This document shows, in pieces, positions 48,660 through 57,227 of a DNA stretch of 64,000 nt; the stretch's first letter is position 1; each line of letters opens with the position of its first letter. This DNA is from Actinophytocola sp035634895 (GTDB lineage: Bacteria; Actinomycetota; Actinomycetes; Mycobacteriales; Pseudonocardiaceae): contig NZ_DASQCC010000085.1 of the NCBI RefSeq assembly GCF_035634895.1, positions 1-64,000 of the forward strand, written 5' to 3'. Made by a program: the position numbers and the translations under genes. The notes beneath the pieces were generated by a model. It saw nothing but the letters and a program-made list of their open reading frames with translations. It did no database searches and had not been told where the DNA came from.

Positions 48660-49063
48660 CCACGTCGGGCGATGCGGACGGCCACGAATGGCCGTCGGCG
48701 CCGGGAGACACGCTGCTGTTCGAGAACGAGCGGGTGCGGGTGTGGCGGATGACCCTCGAACCCGGCGGGATGTTCGACTTCCACCAGCACCGCCACGACC
48801 ATGTCGTGATCTGGCTCGACGGTGGCGTGTCCCAGGGACAGGAGCTCGGCGACCAGGACTGGGGGCTCGTCCAGGATGCCGGGCCGGGTTTCGTGCTGTA
48901 CAAGACGGTCGGCACGGCTGCCCCCATGCGTCCACATCGGATTCGCAACGACGGCGACCGGGCGACCGGGCACGTGATCGTCGAGCTGCTCGAACCGTCC
49001 CCGAGCCGAGAAGAGGAGCCGTGGGTCCACAACGGACACGGCGCCCTGCGGCGGACCTCCTGA
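48656..49063 (+). CDS. Cupin-domain protein
   Basis: A 135-residue single cupin. Motif 1 reads LEPGGMFDFHQHRHDHVVIWLDG (metal-ligand His residues in HQHRHDH and the following Glu/Asp region), and motif 2 is APMRPHRIRNDGDRATGHVIVELLE. ATG overlaps the hydrolase stop, so the two act together. Small cupins serve as isomerases, dioxygenases or ligand-binding proteins; the exact role is open. Confidence 0.85.
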   Translation: MTTSGDADGHEWPSAPGDTLLFENERVRVWRMTLEPGGMFDFHQHRHDHVVIWLDGGVSQGQELGDQDWGLVQDAGPGFVLYKTVGTAAPMRPHRIRNDGDRATGHVIVELLEPSPSREEEPWVHNGHGALRRTS

Positions 49064-49080
49064 CCGGGGAGTCCCGGTCG

Positions 49081-49653
49081 TCAGTCGGTGGCCCGGAGCC
49101 CGGCGAGCACGACGTCGACGACACGTTCGGCTTCGGCCCGGCCGAACTCCTGGCCGGCGCCCATCAGGTGCATGTGCACCGGCCCGGACACCAGCTGCGC
49201 GAAGAACACCGGATCCACCGGTTTCAGCTCGCCGCGCTCCGCCGCCGTTTCGAGCCGCTTCCGCACGAGTGCGACACGCCGGTCGAGGACGCCACGCACG
49301 GCCCGCCCGACCTGTTGGCGGTCCCGCTCGTGCATCGCGCTCACCAGTGCGCGGCCGTCCGGGGAGTCCAGCCTTGCCACGAGCGTGAGGAGGAAGGTGA
49401 CCAGATCCTCCCGGAGGTCACCGCTGTCGTGCAGCGGCACCTCGAGCTCGGCGTGTTCGGCCAGCGCGTCGACGATCAGCTCGTCCCGGTCCGGCCAGTT
49501 GCGGTAGACGCTCGTCTTGTGCACGCCGGCCCGCTCCGCGACCTCCTCGTACCGGAAGCCGGCGAGCCCGTCGCGCGCCAGCAGCTCGAGCGTCGCCGCC
49601 AGGATCTGCGCACGCACGCGGGCCGTGCGTCCACCCGGCCGGCTGCCACTCAT
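49081..49653 (-). CDS. TetR-family regulator
   Basis: A 190-residue TetR protein. HTH at about residues 12-58 (RVRAQILAATLELLARDGLAGFRYEEVAERAGVHKTSVYRNWPDRDELI), then a TetR_C_11-like ligand domain. It lies 44 bp from, and divergent to, an FAD monooxygenase gene. The short shared promoter region means repression of that gene is likely. On the other side it is convergent with the cupin gene. Confidence 0.92.
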   Translation of the reverse strand: MSGSRPGGRTARVRAQILAATLELLARDGLAGFRYEEVAERAGVHKTSVYRNWPDRDELIVDALAEHAELEVPLHDSGDLREDLVTFLLTLVARLDSPDGRALVSAMHERDRQQVGRAVRGVLDRRVALVRKRLETAAERGELKPVDPVFFAQLVSGPVHMHLMGAGQEFGRAEAERVVDVVLAGLRATD

Positions 49654-49697
49654 CGGTTTCCCTCCCTCGCGTCGAATAGTAGCTTTGAGGAGAAGAC

Positions 49698-50801
49698 ATG
49701 AAGGTTCTCGTCTCGGGTGCGGGTGTCGCGGGCCTCTCGGCCGCGGTCAACCTCGGTGTCCGCGGGCACGACGTGACCGTCATCGAGCGATCATCACACT
49801 TCCGTGTCAACGGTTCTCCCATCGACGTGCGTGGTGACGCCATCGGCATCGCGGACAAGATGGGCCTGCTCGGCGGGATCCGCGACCAGCGGCTCCGGAT
49901 GAGCGAGCTGGGGGTCTTCGTCGACGCCGACGGATCGGTGCTGGCACCGCTGCCGCTGCGGGAGACCAGCGACTCCGACGAGGACATCGAGATCGCCCGC
50001 GAGGACCTCGCGAACCTGCTCGTCGAGGCGCTGCCGGCGACGGCGACCGTCCGCTTCCGTGACTCCGTGGTGGAGCTCACCGACGACGGCGAGGGTGTCG
50101 ACGTGCGGTTCCTCTCGGGCGGGGCCGAGCGGTTCGACCTGGTCGTCGGCGCCGACGGCCTGCACTCGGCGGTCCGGCGCCTGGTCTTCGGCCCCGAGGC
50201 GCGGTTCACCCGGCACCTGGGCTGCTACGCGGCGATCGCCGACCTGCCGGGCGCGGCCGGGGACGACGGCCAGCCCAACCCCGCCTACAACTTCCCCGGC
50301 CACCTGGCGAGCATCATGCGCTACCGCGACCGGGCACTCGCCGTCTTCCTGTTCCGCTCGGACCCGATCGACTACGACCACCACGATCTGGACGCGCAGA
50401 AGAAGATCCTCGCCGACGCGTTCGCCGGACACGACGAATGGCGGATCCCCGAGCTGGTCGCGGCCGCGACCGCCGACCCGGAGCTGTACTTCGACTCCGC
50501 GAGCCAGATCCACATGCCGGCATGGCACCGCGGTCGCGTGGTACTCGTCGGCGACGCCGCCCATGCCGCCTCGGGCCTCTCCGGCCGCGGCACCTCGCTC
50601 GCACTGCTCGGCACGTACTTCCTCGCCGAGGAGCTCGACGAGGGCGACCTCACGGCCGGTTTCGAACGCTACGAGGCCCGGTTGCGGCCGTACGTGCGGA
50701 AGGGCCAGGCGACCGTCGGCTCCGGCGCCGACCTGGTCCTCCCGGCGACCTGGGCGGCGATCGAGGCACGCAACGAGCGAATCCGGGCCGCCGCGGGCTG
50801 A
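49698..50801 (+). CDS. FAD-dependent monooxygenase (PHBH-like)
   Basis: A 367-residue class A monooxygenase. GxGxxG in VLVSGAGVAGLSAAVNLG, acidic strand end TVIERSSHFRVNGSPID, DG motif LVVGADGLHSAVRRLV, and GD motif VVLVGDAAHAASGLSGRGTSLALLG. GAGGAGAAG precedes ATG 49698. It is divergent from TetR (49081), the second TetR/FAD-monooxygenase pair in the window. It differs clearly from the copy at 9955. Suggests inducible detoxification or catabolism of an aromatic compound. Confidence 0.88.
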   Translation: MKVLVSGAGVAGLSAAVNLGVRGHDVTVIERSSHFRVNGSPIDVRGDAIGIADKMGLLGGIRDQRLRMSELGVFVDADGSVLAPLPLRETSDSDEDIEIAREDLANLLVEALPATATVRFRDSVVELTDDGEGVDVRFLSGGAERFDLVVGADGLHSAVRRLVFGPEARFTRHLGCYAAIADLPGAAGDDGQPNPAYNFPGHLASIMRYRDRALAVFLFRSDPIDYDHHDLDAQKKILADAFAGHDEWRIPELVAAATADPELYFDSASQIHMPAWHRGRVVLVGDAAHAASGLSGRGTSLALLGTYFLAEELDEGDLTAGFERYEARLRPYVRKGQATVGSGADLVLPATWAAIEARNERIRAAAG

Positions 50802-50807
50802 GCCGGC

Positions 50808-51641
50808 TCACCCGTGCCGGGGCGGACGCCTTCCCCATGCGGCCACCGCGCCGGCGGAGTAGTCCACGAACGCCGGGTCCTCGTAGAGCGCCAGCGCTTC
50901 GTCGACCTCCTGCCGGGAGAGCAGGCCCGACCCGACGAGGTCCTCGCCCATGCTCAGGAGGGTCAGCCGGTCGAATTCCGCCGACTCGGTGGCACCGCGG
51001 CACGGCCGCAGCGATCCCTGCAGCCGGATGTCGGCCAGCCCGGCGGCGACCAGCGGGGCGGGCAGAGTGGTCGCCCACGTCAGGTCCGTCCCGATCTTCT
51101 CCGCGAGCAACCGCGAGCGGGCGGCCTTCTGCCGGGCGTGCGCGGGGTGACCACCGATCCCGGGAACGTGGAAGCCCGCCTCGACCACCAGCCATCCGCC
51201 GTCGCCCAGCCAGGAAGCCAGTTTCCGGATCAGTCCGTCCCGGCCGGGCAGGTGTTCCAGCACATGACGAATGTGGATCAGATCGAACTCGCCGTCCGGC
51301 GGCGGGTCGGTGACGACGTCGTGCCGCACCACCTCGACACCTGCCTGCGCGAGCGGTGCCAGGAACCGGGTGTCCACGTCGGTCGCCGTGACGTTGGCGG
51401 GGCCGACCACGCCGGCCAGCCACGACGCCACCGAACCGGCGCCGGCCCCGACCTCCAGGCACCGCGCGCTAGGGCCGAGCGGGATCTTCTCCAGGCACCG
51501 GATGGTGTCGTCGTCCGAGATCCGCTCCAGTGCGACGAGACGCCGTCGCTCGTCGGACGAACCGGGCGAGAGCAGTCGCTCGCCATATCGCTCAGGCGGT
51601 GTCAAGCGCGTCTCCTCCGATAGCGTGCCGGCCAGACCCAT
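50808..51641 (-). CDS. Class I SAM-dependent methyltransferase
   Basis: A 277-residue methyltransferase. Motif I is CLEVGAGAGSVASWL, the acidic strand end is TATDVDTRFL, motif II/III region reads FDLIHIRHVLEHLPGRDGLIRKLASWLGDGGWLVVE. The C-terminal third is helical (FDRLTLLSMGEDLVG...EALALYEDPAFVDY). ATG 51641 gives MGLAGTLSEETRL; the in-frame ORF to 51965 covers the neighbouring lipoprotein's start region and was rejected. Substrate unknown; convergent with the FAD monooxygenase. Confidence 0.85.
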   Translation of the reverse strand: MGLAGTLSEETRLTPPERYGERLLSPGSSDERRRLVALERISDDDTIRCLEKIPLGPSARCLEVGAGAGSVASWLAGVVGPANVTATDVDTRFLAPLAQAGVEVVRHDVVTDPPPDGEFDLIHIRHVLEHLPGRDGLIRKLASWLGDGGWLVVEAGFHVPGIGGHPAHARQKAARSRLLAEKIGTDLTWATTLPAPLVAAGLADIRLQGSLRPCRGATESAEFDRLTLLSMGEDLVGSGLLSRQEVDEALALYEDPAFVDYSAGAVAAWGRRPPRHG

Positions 51642-51783
51642 CGAACCGCCGTGTGACGGCGACAGCCACGGATCAGCTGTCCGTGGTTGAGCGCAGGACG
51701 CATCTCGGTCCGTTGTGAACACGGTCGTGCTTCGGGACGTATTACCGTCGGTGGCCCGTGTCCCCTCCCGATCGAGGAGCTTC

Positions 51784-53163
51784 ATGCCTGTCCGACGTGT
51801 CGGCGTGCTGGTGACGGCCGTGGCCCTGCTCGTGTCCGCCTGCGAGGCCGGCCGCGCGACCGGCTCGGCCGCCGCGCCCGAGACCGGCGCGCCCGAGACC
51901 GGCGCACCCGAGACAACCGCGCCCGAGACCACCGCGCCTGTGCCCCTGACCGCGGTGACCGTCACCGTCCCGGCCGGGATGGCCGCGGCGCCACTGGACG
52001 TGGCGCGGCAGGCGCTCGTGCCGCGGGGATGGACGATGTCGGTGTTCGCCAGGATCCCGGCGGCACGGCTCGAGGTGTGGACGCCGGACGACGCGCTGCT
52101 GGTCTCGGTGCCGCGGGACGGCAGGGTGGTCCGGGTGACCCGGGACGGGCGTCAGTCGGTGTTGCTGGACGGGCTGAACCAGCCGCACGGGCTGGCCTTC
52201 TCGGGTTCGACGCTGTACGTGGCGCAGAGCGACCGCGTGGACGCCTACGCGTACGCGGCGGGTGCGGCGCGGGATCCGCGCCCGGTCGTCACGGGCCTGC
52301 CCGACGCCAGGAGCCCGGAGCTGGGCGGGCGGTACGCCCACGCGTTGAAGAGTGTCGCCGTCGGCCGGGACGGATCGGTCTACGTCTCCGTCGGGTCCAC
52401 CGGCAACATCTCCGCCGAGGACCGCGCCGCGACGCCGCCCCGGGCGTCGATCCTGCGGGTGCCACCAGGGGGCGGGAGGCCCGAGCGGTTCGCGGTGGGG
52501 GTGCGCAACGGGACCGGGCTGGCGGTCGCCCCGGACGGGGCGGTGTGGACGGCGGTGAACAACCGGGACAACGTCCAGTACCCGTTCGACCGCCCGTACG
52601 GCGACGACTCGGGCTCGTCGAAGGGAAAGGTGATCGAGGAGTACGTGCGTGACCACCCCGTCGAGCCCCTCGCCAGGCTCACGCCGGGGCGCGACCTTGG
52701 CTGGCCGTACTGCAACCCCGACGCCGACACCGATCCCGGCACTGCCGGTAGTGGCAAGGACTTCTCGGACGTGCCGTTCACCGCGGACGTGCAGACCAAC
52801 CCGGACGGCGGCAAGCTCGACTGCGCGGCGCTGCCCCGGATCGAACAGTCGCTCGGCGGGCACTCCGCGCCGCTGGGCCTGTCGTTCGTGGACGGTGGGC
52901 TTCCCGGCGAGTACGCCCGCGGCGCGCTACTGGGTGTGCACGGCTCGTGGAACGCGTCCCCGCCCCGCGCGCCGGAGGTGTCGTTCTTCCCGTGGCAGGA
53001 CGGCTCGCTGGGCGACCAGCAGACCCTGGTCGGCGGTTTCCAGGCCGCCGACGGCTCCCGGTGGGGCCGCCCGGTGGCCGCGGTCGCCGGACCGGACGGG
53101 GCCGTCTACGTCACCGACGACCAGGCCGGCGCGGTCTACCGGCTGGTCCCACCCGGACGGTGA
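51784..53163 (+). CDS. Secreted lipoprotein, sorbosone/PQQ-type sugar dehydrogenase family
   Basis: A 459-residue lipoprotein (signal GVLVTAVALLVSAC, lipobox LVSAC). A threonine/proline linker with four near-repeats of PETGA/PETTA follows. The catalytic region is a six-bladed beta-propeller like L-sorbosone dehydrogenases (VLLDGLNQPHGLAFSGSTLYVAQSDRV, VSVGSTGNISAED, AVGVRNGTGLAVAPDGAVWTAVNNRD, GVHGSWNASPPRAPEV, DGAVYVTDDQAGAVYRL). It probably oxidises an aldose or aldehyde at the cell surface using a quinone-type cofactor. No partner genes. Confidence 0.88.
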   Translation: MPVRRVGVLVTAVALLVSACEAGRATGSAAAPETGAPETGAPETTAPETTAPVPLTAVTVTVPAGMAAAPLDVARQALVPRGWTMSVFARIPAARLEVWTPDDALLVSVPRDGRVVRVTRDGRQSVLLDGLNQPHGLAFSGSTLYVAQSDRVDAYAYAAGAARDPRPVVTGLPDARSPELGGRYAHALKSVAVGRDGSVYVSVGSTGNISAEDRAATPPRASILRVPPGGGRPERFAVGVRNGTGLAVAPDGAVWTAVNNRDNVQYPFDRPYGDDSGSSKGKVIEEYVRDHPVEPLARLTPGRDLGWPYCNPDADTDPGTAGSGKDFSDVPFTADVQTNPDGGKLDCAALPRIEQSLGGHSAPLGLSFVDGGLPGEYARGALLGVHGSWNASPPRAPEVSFFPWQDGSLGDQQTLVGGFQAADGSRWGRPVAAVAGPDGAVYVTDDQAGAVYRLVPPGR

Positions 53164-53210
53164 GCCGGGCGCGCGACCTTCCCGCACAATCGTTCGTGGG
53201 AACCAGGTTC

Positions 53211-53225
53211 GTGCCCGACGGGCAC
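53211..53225. terminator. Small hairpin between convergent genes
   Basis: GTGCCC-GAC-GGGCAC (perfect 6-bp stem, 3-base loop), lying 48 bp after the sugar dehydrogenase stop and 16 bp before the end of the convergent TIGR04222 gene. It suits a bidirectional terminator. Confidence 0.4.
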
Positions 53226-53240
53226 TGATCGGCGGCCGTG

Positions 53241-53984
53241 TCACGGGCCGGCGTCGTCGCCCCCGCCGCCCACGTCCGCGGTGTCCATGCCAGCGGTGTC
53301 CACGTCAGCGGTGTCCACGGCGAGGCCGCTGGCCGTCTCCCCGAAGTCGGCCGTGATCCAGCCGGTCGGGAGGGTGCCGACGAGGCCCGACAGCGCGCCT
53401 CGCCGTGGCCGGTTCCGCCGTGGCCGGGAGGCGGCGGCGAGGGTCCGGCCGCCCCGGATGGTGGTGCCCCGCAACGTCATCACCCACCAGGCGCCCAGGA
53501 GGGTGACGAAGCTGACGGCGATCCCGACCAGCGCGTAGCCCGCGCCGCTGGCGAGCGCCATGATCGCGACGACGGGTGCGGCCAGCGCGGCGGCCGACCC
53601 GACGACGCGGCGTGTCGCGCCGACCCGCAACCGCGCGCCGATCACCCGGGCCGCGACGGGTGGCAACGTGTCGCCCAGCTCTTCGAGATCCAGCAGCGCG
53701 GCTGCCGCGCGGGGCAGGCCGAGCCCGCCGTACACGGCCCGCACGATCGGGTCGAGGTCCGCGGGCGGCGGCTTGTCGGTCAGCTTGAGGCCGCGGCCAC
53801 GCACGCGGCGCGCGAGGCCTTCGTCCAGGAGCACGCGCATGGCCCCGCCGAGCGCGCCCCGCGGCCCCCGCCACGCGTAGGCCAGCTCGATGGTGGTGAA
53901 GTCCGCCGGATCACGCCGCGACCACGGCGACGTCAGTACGGCCACCGCTCCCACCAACAGCAGGACCGCGATCACGTATGCCAT
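53241..53984 (-). CDS. TIGR04222-type membrane protein
   Basis: A 247-residue protein. N-terminal helix AYVIAVLLLVGAVAVL, then a conserved-looking cytosolic stretch (FTTIELAYAWRGPRGALGGAMRVLLDEGLARRVRGRG) matching the actinobacterial TIGR04222 pattern (E-A-Y/L-L-R-G-G), and two central helices (AAALAAPVVAIMALASGAGYALVGIAVSFVTLLGAWW). The tail has a small repeat (DTADVDTAGMDTADV) and ends GGGGDDAG. Function unknown; the domain often occurs with a Gly-rich secreted tail. Confidence 0.75.
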   Translation of the reverse strand: MAYVIAVLLLVGAVAVLTSPWSRRDPADFTTIELAYAWRGPRGALGGAMRVLLDEGLARRVRGRGLKLTDKPPPADLDPIVRAVYGGLGLPRAAAALLDLEELGDTLPPVAARVIGARLRVGATRRVVGSAAALAAPVVAIMALASGAGYALVGIAVSFVTLLGAWWVMTLRGTTIRGGRTLAAASRPRRNRPRRGALSGLVGTLPTGWITADFGETASGLAVDTADVDTAGMDTADVGGGGDDAGP

Positions 53985-54065
53985 GCGGCAAGTGTGCGAT
54001 CAGGGCCGCGCGACACGCGGGATTTCGCGCGTGCCGATGCCCAAGTGTGAGCTGCCCGGCAGTGG

Positions 54066-56435
54066 TCATCGGCCGGGGGTCAGGGTGACCGACTGCCCCG
54101 GACGCAGTGTGATGGTCCGCCGCCAGCTGCTCGAACGCACTTCGGTGGCGGTGCCGCCGACACTGCGTACCGTCGCCCGGGTCGCCCTGCCGTCCCGCCA
54201 CGTGAGGTCGACCTCGAAACCGCCGCGCGCGCCGACTCCGGTGACCGACCCCTTCGCAGCCCAGGCGTGGGGGAGCGCAGGCAGCAGTTCGATCACGCCG
54301 GGACGGGAGTAGAGCAGCATCTCCAGGGCCGCGGCCGCGCCGCCCAGGTTCGCGTCGATCTGGAAGATCGTGTAGCTGCCCTGGCTGTACATGTCGAAGA
54401 GGTTCGCCGACGTGCCGTTGCCGTTGTTCATCGAGGGCCGCAGCACGGTCAGGAACAGCTGGTAGGCGCGGTCGGCGTCCTTGAGCCGCGACCAGCACAG
54501 CGAGCGCCACGCGCATGCCCAGCCGAAGCTGTCCATGCCGCGGGCGACCAGCAGCTCGCGCACGCCGTCGAGCAGCTCCGCCGGGCTGGTGTCGGCGGCG
54601 ATCCGGTCGCCGGGGAAGAACCCGACCAGCGGGGACAGGTGCCGGTGCGTGGTCTCGCCCAGGTTGTCCGGGGTCATCCATTCCTCGAGCCAGCCGGTCT
54701 TCGGACTGACGCGGGGCAGGTACAGCTTCGCCTGCATCCGCTGGAGCTCCGCCGCGAGGCCGGCGTCCCGCCCGAGCCGCTCGCTGGCGATCCGGAACTG
54801 GGCGAACAGGTCCCACGCGAGCTCCTGGGCGTAGGTGTTGCCCCTGGCGTCCGGTCCGTGCTCCGGAGACCACGCCGTGTCGTCGACGAGCACCTCGCGG
54901 GAACCGCCGCCCGGGTCGGTGACGGTCGTGGTGACCAGCCGGGACCGCCAGAACTCGGCCGCGCCCTTGACCACGGGGTAGATCTTCGCCAGGTACGCGC
55001 GGTCCTGGCTGTACTCGTAGTGCCGCCACAGGGTGGCGCACAGCCAGGCGTTGCCGGACGGGTGCCAGACCCAGCCGCTGCCGCCGTGGATGTTGGTGGA
55101 GAACGCGATCGCCCAGCCCGCGAGCTTCCCGCTGCTGTTGCGGAAGCGGTTGCGCGGATCGTTGAACAGCCTGCGGGTCACGTCCGTCCACACCGGGAGC
55201 TGGGACACGCAGTAGTCCGCCAGCGCGACGGCGCACTCGCCGAGACCCGCCGGGCCGGCCAGCCAGTAGTTCATCTGGACGTTGATGTCCGTGTGGTAGT
55301 CCGCGAACCAGTCCGGGGTGTTGTCGTGGATCCACAGCCCCTGCAGGTTCATCGGCAGCCGGTCCCGTGACCCGGTGATGGTCAGGTACCGGCCGTACCG
55401 CACATAGGTGGCCTCCAGTTCGGGGTCGGCCGTGGTCGGATCCGTGTACCGGACAGCGATCCGCGACCACGTGTCCAGTGCGCGCTGCACCGGTGCGGAC
55501 GGGCCGAGGTCGATGGTCATCCGGTCGTACAGGCGGCGGTAGTCGCGCACGTGCGTGGCGAGCAGCCGGTCGCCGGGAACACGGGCCGCGGCGGCGGCCT
55601 TCGCCCTGGCGAGTGCCAGCGGGTCGATCCCGGCGTCACGGAAGCTCCGCGCCGCGTCCGGGGAGTAGTCGGTGCCCCCGCAGATCACCACCACCAGCTC
55701 CCGGCAGCCGGCGAACGTGAGCTTGTCGCCGCTGGCCGAGACCGTGCCGCCGACGCCCACGGCGGTGACCGCGGCCGCGTACCGCAGGCCGTTGGCCAGT
55801 GCGCCGGCGAAGCTCGCCTCGTGGGCCGCCGCCGCGGTGGTCTCGTCGTGGGTGCCGAGGAGCGAGACCGAACCGCTGTGGGTGCCGCCGGTCGCGGTCA
55901 GCCGCAGGACGACGACGTCGTCCGGGTGGCTGGCGTAGACCTCACGCCGGTAGTGCGCCCCGCCGATCCGGTAGCTCGCCGAGACGACGCCGTTGCTGAG
56001 GTCGAGCTGTCGCCGGTAGTCCGCGTACGCCTGCGGGGTGTGGCCGGTCACCGCGACCCGCACCTGGGCGAGCACGCCGAAGCTGCCGAAGCCGGTCCCG
56101 TCGTAGGGGAGCTGGCCGTCGTCGGTGGGCACGTCGTTGCGGCCGCCCGACCAGAACGAGCCGTCGGTCAGGTACAGGACGTCGTCGGCGGGGTCGCCCC
56201 CGGTCAGCGCTCCCAGGCGCCCGTTCCCGATCGGCAGTCCCTCCCGGATGATCTGGTCCTCGCGGGCAGGCGTGCGGTACCAGAGCGTCGTGGCCTCGGC
56301 GCCGGGGACGAGGTCGGGTTCCACGGGCCGGGCCGGTTCGGCGTGTGCGGCGAACGGCCGCGCGCCGCCGATCGCGGCGCCGGCGCCGGCGACCCCGGTG
56401 AGCCGCAGGAAGTCACGGCGGGAGGGAGCGGACAC
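54066..56435 (-). CDS. Glycoside hydrolase family 95-like (alpha-L-fucosidase type), Tat-exported
   Basis: A 789-residue enzyme. A Tat signal is visible (SRRDFLRLTGVAGAGAAIGG). GH95 hallmarks follow: LWYRTPAREDQIIREGLPIGNGRLGALTGGDP, LTDGSFWSGGRND, a central (alpha/alpha)6 barrel with LPMNLQGLWIHDNTPDWFADYHTDINVQMNYW (the N-x-Q-G-x-W and D-x-N-x-Q-M-N-Y-W blocks), and LIEWMTPD-like KTGWLEEWMTPD. It hydrolyses alpha-L-fucosyl or alpha-L-galactosyl residues in plant polysaccharides. GTG 56435. The promoter at 56473-56502 reads into it. Confidence 0.93.
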   Translation of the reverse strand: MSAPSRRDFLRLTGVAGAGAAIGGARPFAAHAEPARPVEPDLVPGAEATTLWYRTPAREDQIIREGLPIGNGRLGALTGGDPADDVLYLTDGSFWSGGRNDVPTDDGQLPYDGTGFGSFGVLAQVRVAVTGHTPQAYADYRRQLDLSNGVVSASYRIGGAHYRREVYASHPDDVVVLRLTATGGTHSGSVSLLGTHDETTAAAAHEASFAGALANGLRYAAAVTAVGVGGTVSASGDKLTFAGCRELVVVICGGTDYSPDAARSFRDAGIDPLALARAKAAAAARVPGDRLLATHVRDYRRLYDRMTIDLGPSAPVQRALDTWSRIAVRYTDPTTADPELEATYVRYGRYLTITGSRDRLPMNLQGLWIHDNTPDWFADYHTDINVQMNYWLAGPAGLGECAVALADYCVSQLPVWTDVTRRLFNDPRNRFRNSSGKLAGWAIAFSTNIHGGSGWVWHPSGNAWLCATLWRHYEYSQDRAYLAKIYPVVKGAAEFWRSRLVTTTVTDPGGGSREVLVDDTAWSPEHGPDARGNTYAQELAWDLFAQFRIASERLGRDAGLAAELQRMQAKLYLPRVSPKTGWLEEWMTPDNLGETTHRHLSPLVGFFPGDRIAADTSPAELLDGVRELLVARGMDSFGWACAWRSLCWSRLKDADRAYQLFLTVLRPSMNNGNGTSANLFDMYSQGSYTIFQIDANLGGAAAALEMLLYSRPGVIELLPALPHAWAAKGSVTGVGARGGFEVDLTWRDGRATRATVRSVGGTATEVRSSSWRRTITLRPGQSVTLTPGR

Positions 56436-56472
56436 GGATGGTCCCCTTTCGACGCAAACATCGGACGTTTGG

Positions 56473-56502
56473 ACAATAAATTCGATAATTAGTAATTGTC
56501 AA
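56473..56502 (-). promoter_or_regulatory. Promoter of the GH95 gene
   Basis: On the minus strand TTGACA (56497-56502), an 18-base AT-rich spacer and TATTGT (56473-56478), 38 bp upstream of the GH95 start. The flanks ACAAT...ATTGT form an inverted repeat spanning the promoter, a possible sugar-responsive operator. The region is strikingly AT-rich for this genome. Confidence 0.6.
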
Positions 56503-56510
56503 CAACGGCC

Positions 56511-56541
56511 TTGACCTTGACACCGTGACAAGGTCTTCACT
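56511..56541 (+). promoter_or_regulatory. MerR-type promoter/operator with 19-bp spacer
   Basis: TTGACC (56511-56516), a 19-base spacer and TTCACT (56536-56541). The dyad GACCTTG-N9-CAAGGTC (56513-56535, perfect 7-bp arms) fills the spacer. Over-long spacers with a central dyad are the hallmark of MerR-activated promoters. The MerR-HEAT gene two genes downstream is the obvious regulator. Confidence 0.7.
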
Positions 56542-56543
56542 GG

Positions 56544-57224
56544 GTGCAGGAGGTGGTCCCCGTCAACACGACACACCCGAACTCACCGGACACCCGCCTG
56601 CTGGCGGCGTTGTCGGCCGACAGCTCGTCGACGCGGCTCCAGGCGGTGCTCATGGTCGGCACGCATCCCGACGAGTCCGTCGTCGACGCACTCGTGGCCC
56701 GGTGCGCGGTCGAGCCGGACTTCTTCGTGCGCGACATGCTGACCTGGGCACTGACCCGCCTGCCGGTGGAGGTCACGGTGCCGAGGCTCCGCGCGGAGCT
56801 GCGGTCCGCGCACGCTCAGGCCAGAAGCCAGGCGTTGCACACATTGTCCAAGATCGGGGACCCGAGCGCGTGGCCCGCGATCACGCCGTCGTTGCTGGGC
56901 GACGCCGACGACGAGGTCGCGCGCAGCGCGTGGCGGGCAGCCGTCGTCCTTGTGCCACAAGGGGAACGGCTCCGGCTGGCCGAACAGCTCGCCGCGCGGC
57001 TCGGCCACGGCGACCGGGCCGTGCGGCTGAGCCTCAGCCAGGCGCTCGTCGCCCTGGGCGAGGTGATCGAGCCGGTCCTGCGGACGGCGCTGGCGAGTGC
57101 CGACCCGCGGGTGCGTGCGCATGCCCGCGCCACGGCGGGGCTCCTCCGCGACCCGGACGCCGGTTTCGACCTGGCCGTCGACGAGGCGACCCGGATCCTC
57201 GTGCTCGGCCCGGAACAGGGCTGA
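56544..57224 (+). CDS. HEAT-repeat protein
   Basis: A 226-residue all-helical protein with about five HEAT/armadillo-like repeats (DSSSTRLQAVLMVG; VRDMLTWALTRLP; AQARSQALHTLSKIGDPSAWPAITPSLLGDADDEVARSAWRAAVVL; RAVRLSLSQALVALGEVIEPVL; DPRVRAHARATAGLL). GTG 56544 is the longest start; GTG 56553 would fit the predicted transcription start better. It is followed 3 bp later by a MerR regulator that itself ends in HEAT repeats. The two may form a heterodimer or share a ligand. Function unknown. Confidence 0.8.
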   Translation: MQEVVPVNTTHPNSPDTRLLAALSADSSSTRLQAVLMVGTHPDESVVDALVARCAVEPDFFVRDMLTWALTRLPVEVTVPRLRAELRSAHAQARSQALHTLSKIGDPSAWPAITPSLLGDADDEVARSAWRAAVVLVPQGERLRLAEQLAARLGHGDRAVRLSLSQALVALGEVIEPVLRTALASADPRVRAHARATAGLLRDPDAGFDLAVDEATRILVLGPEQG

Positions 57225-57227
57225 CCG

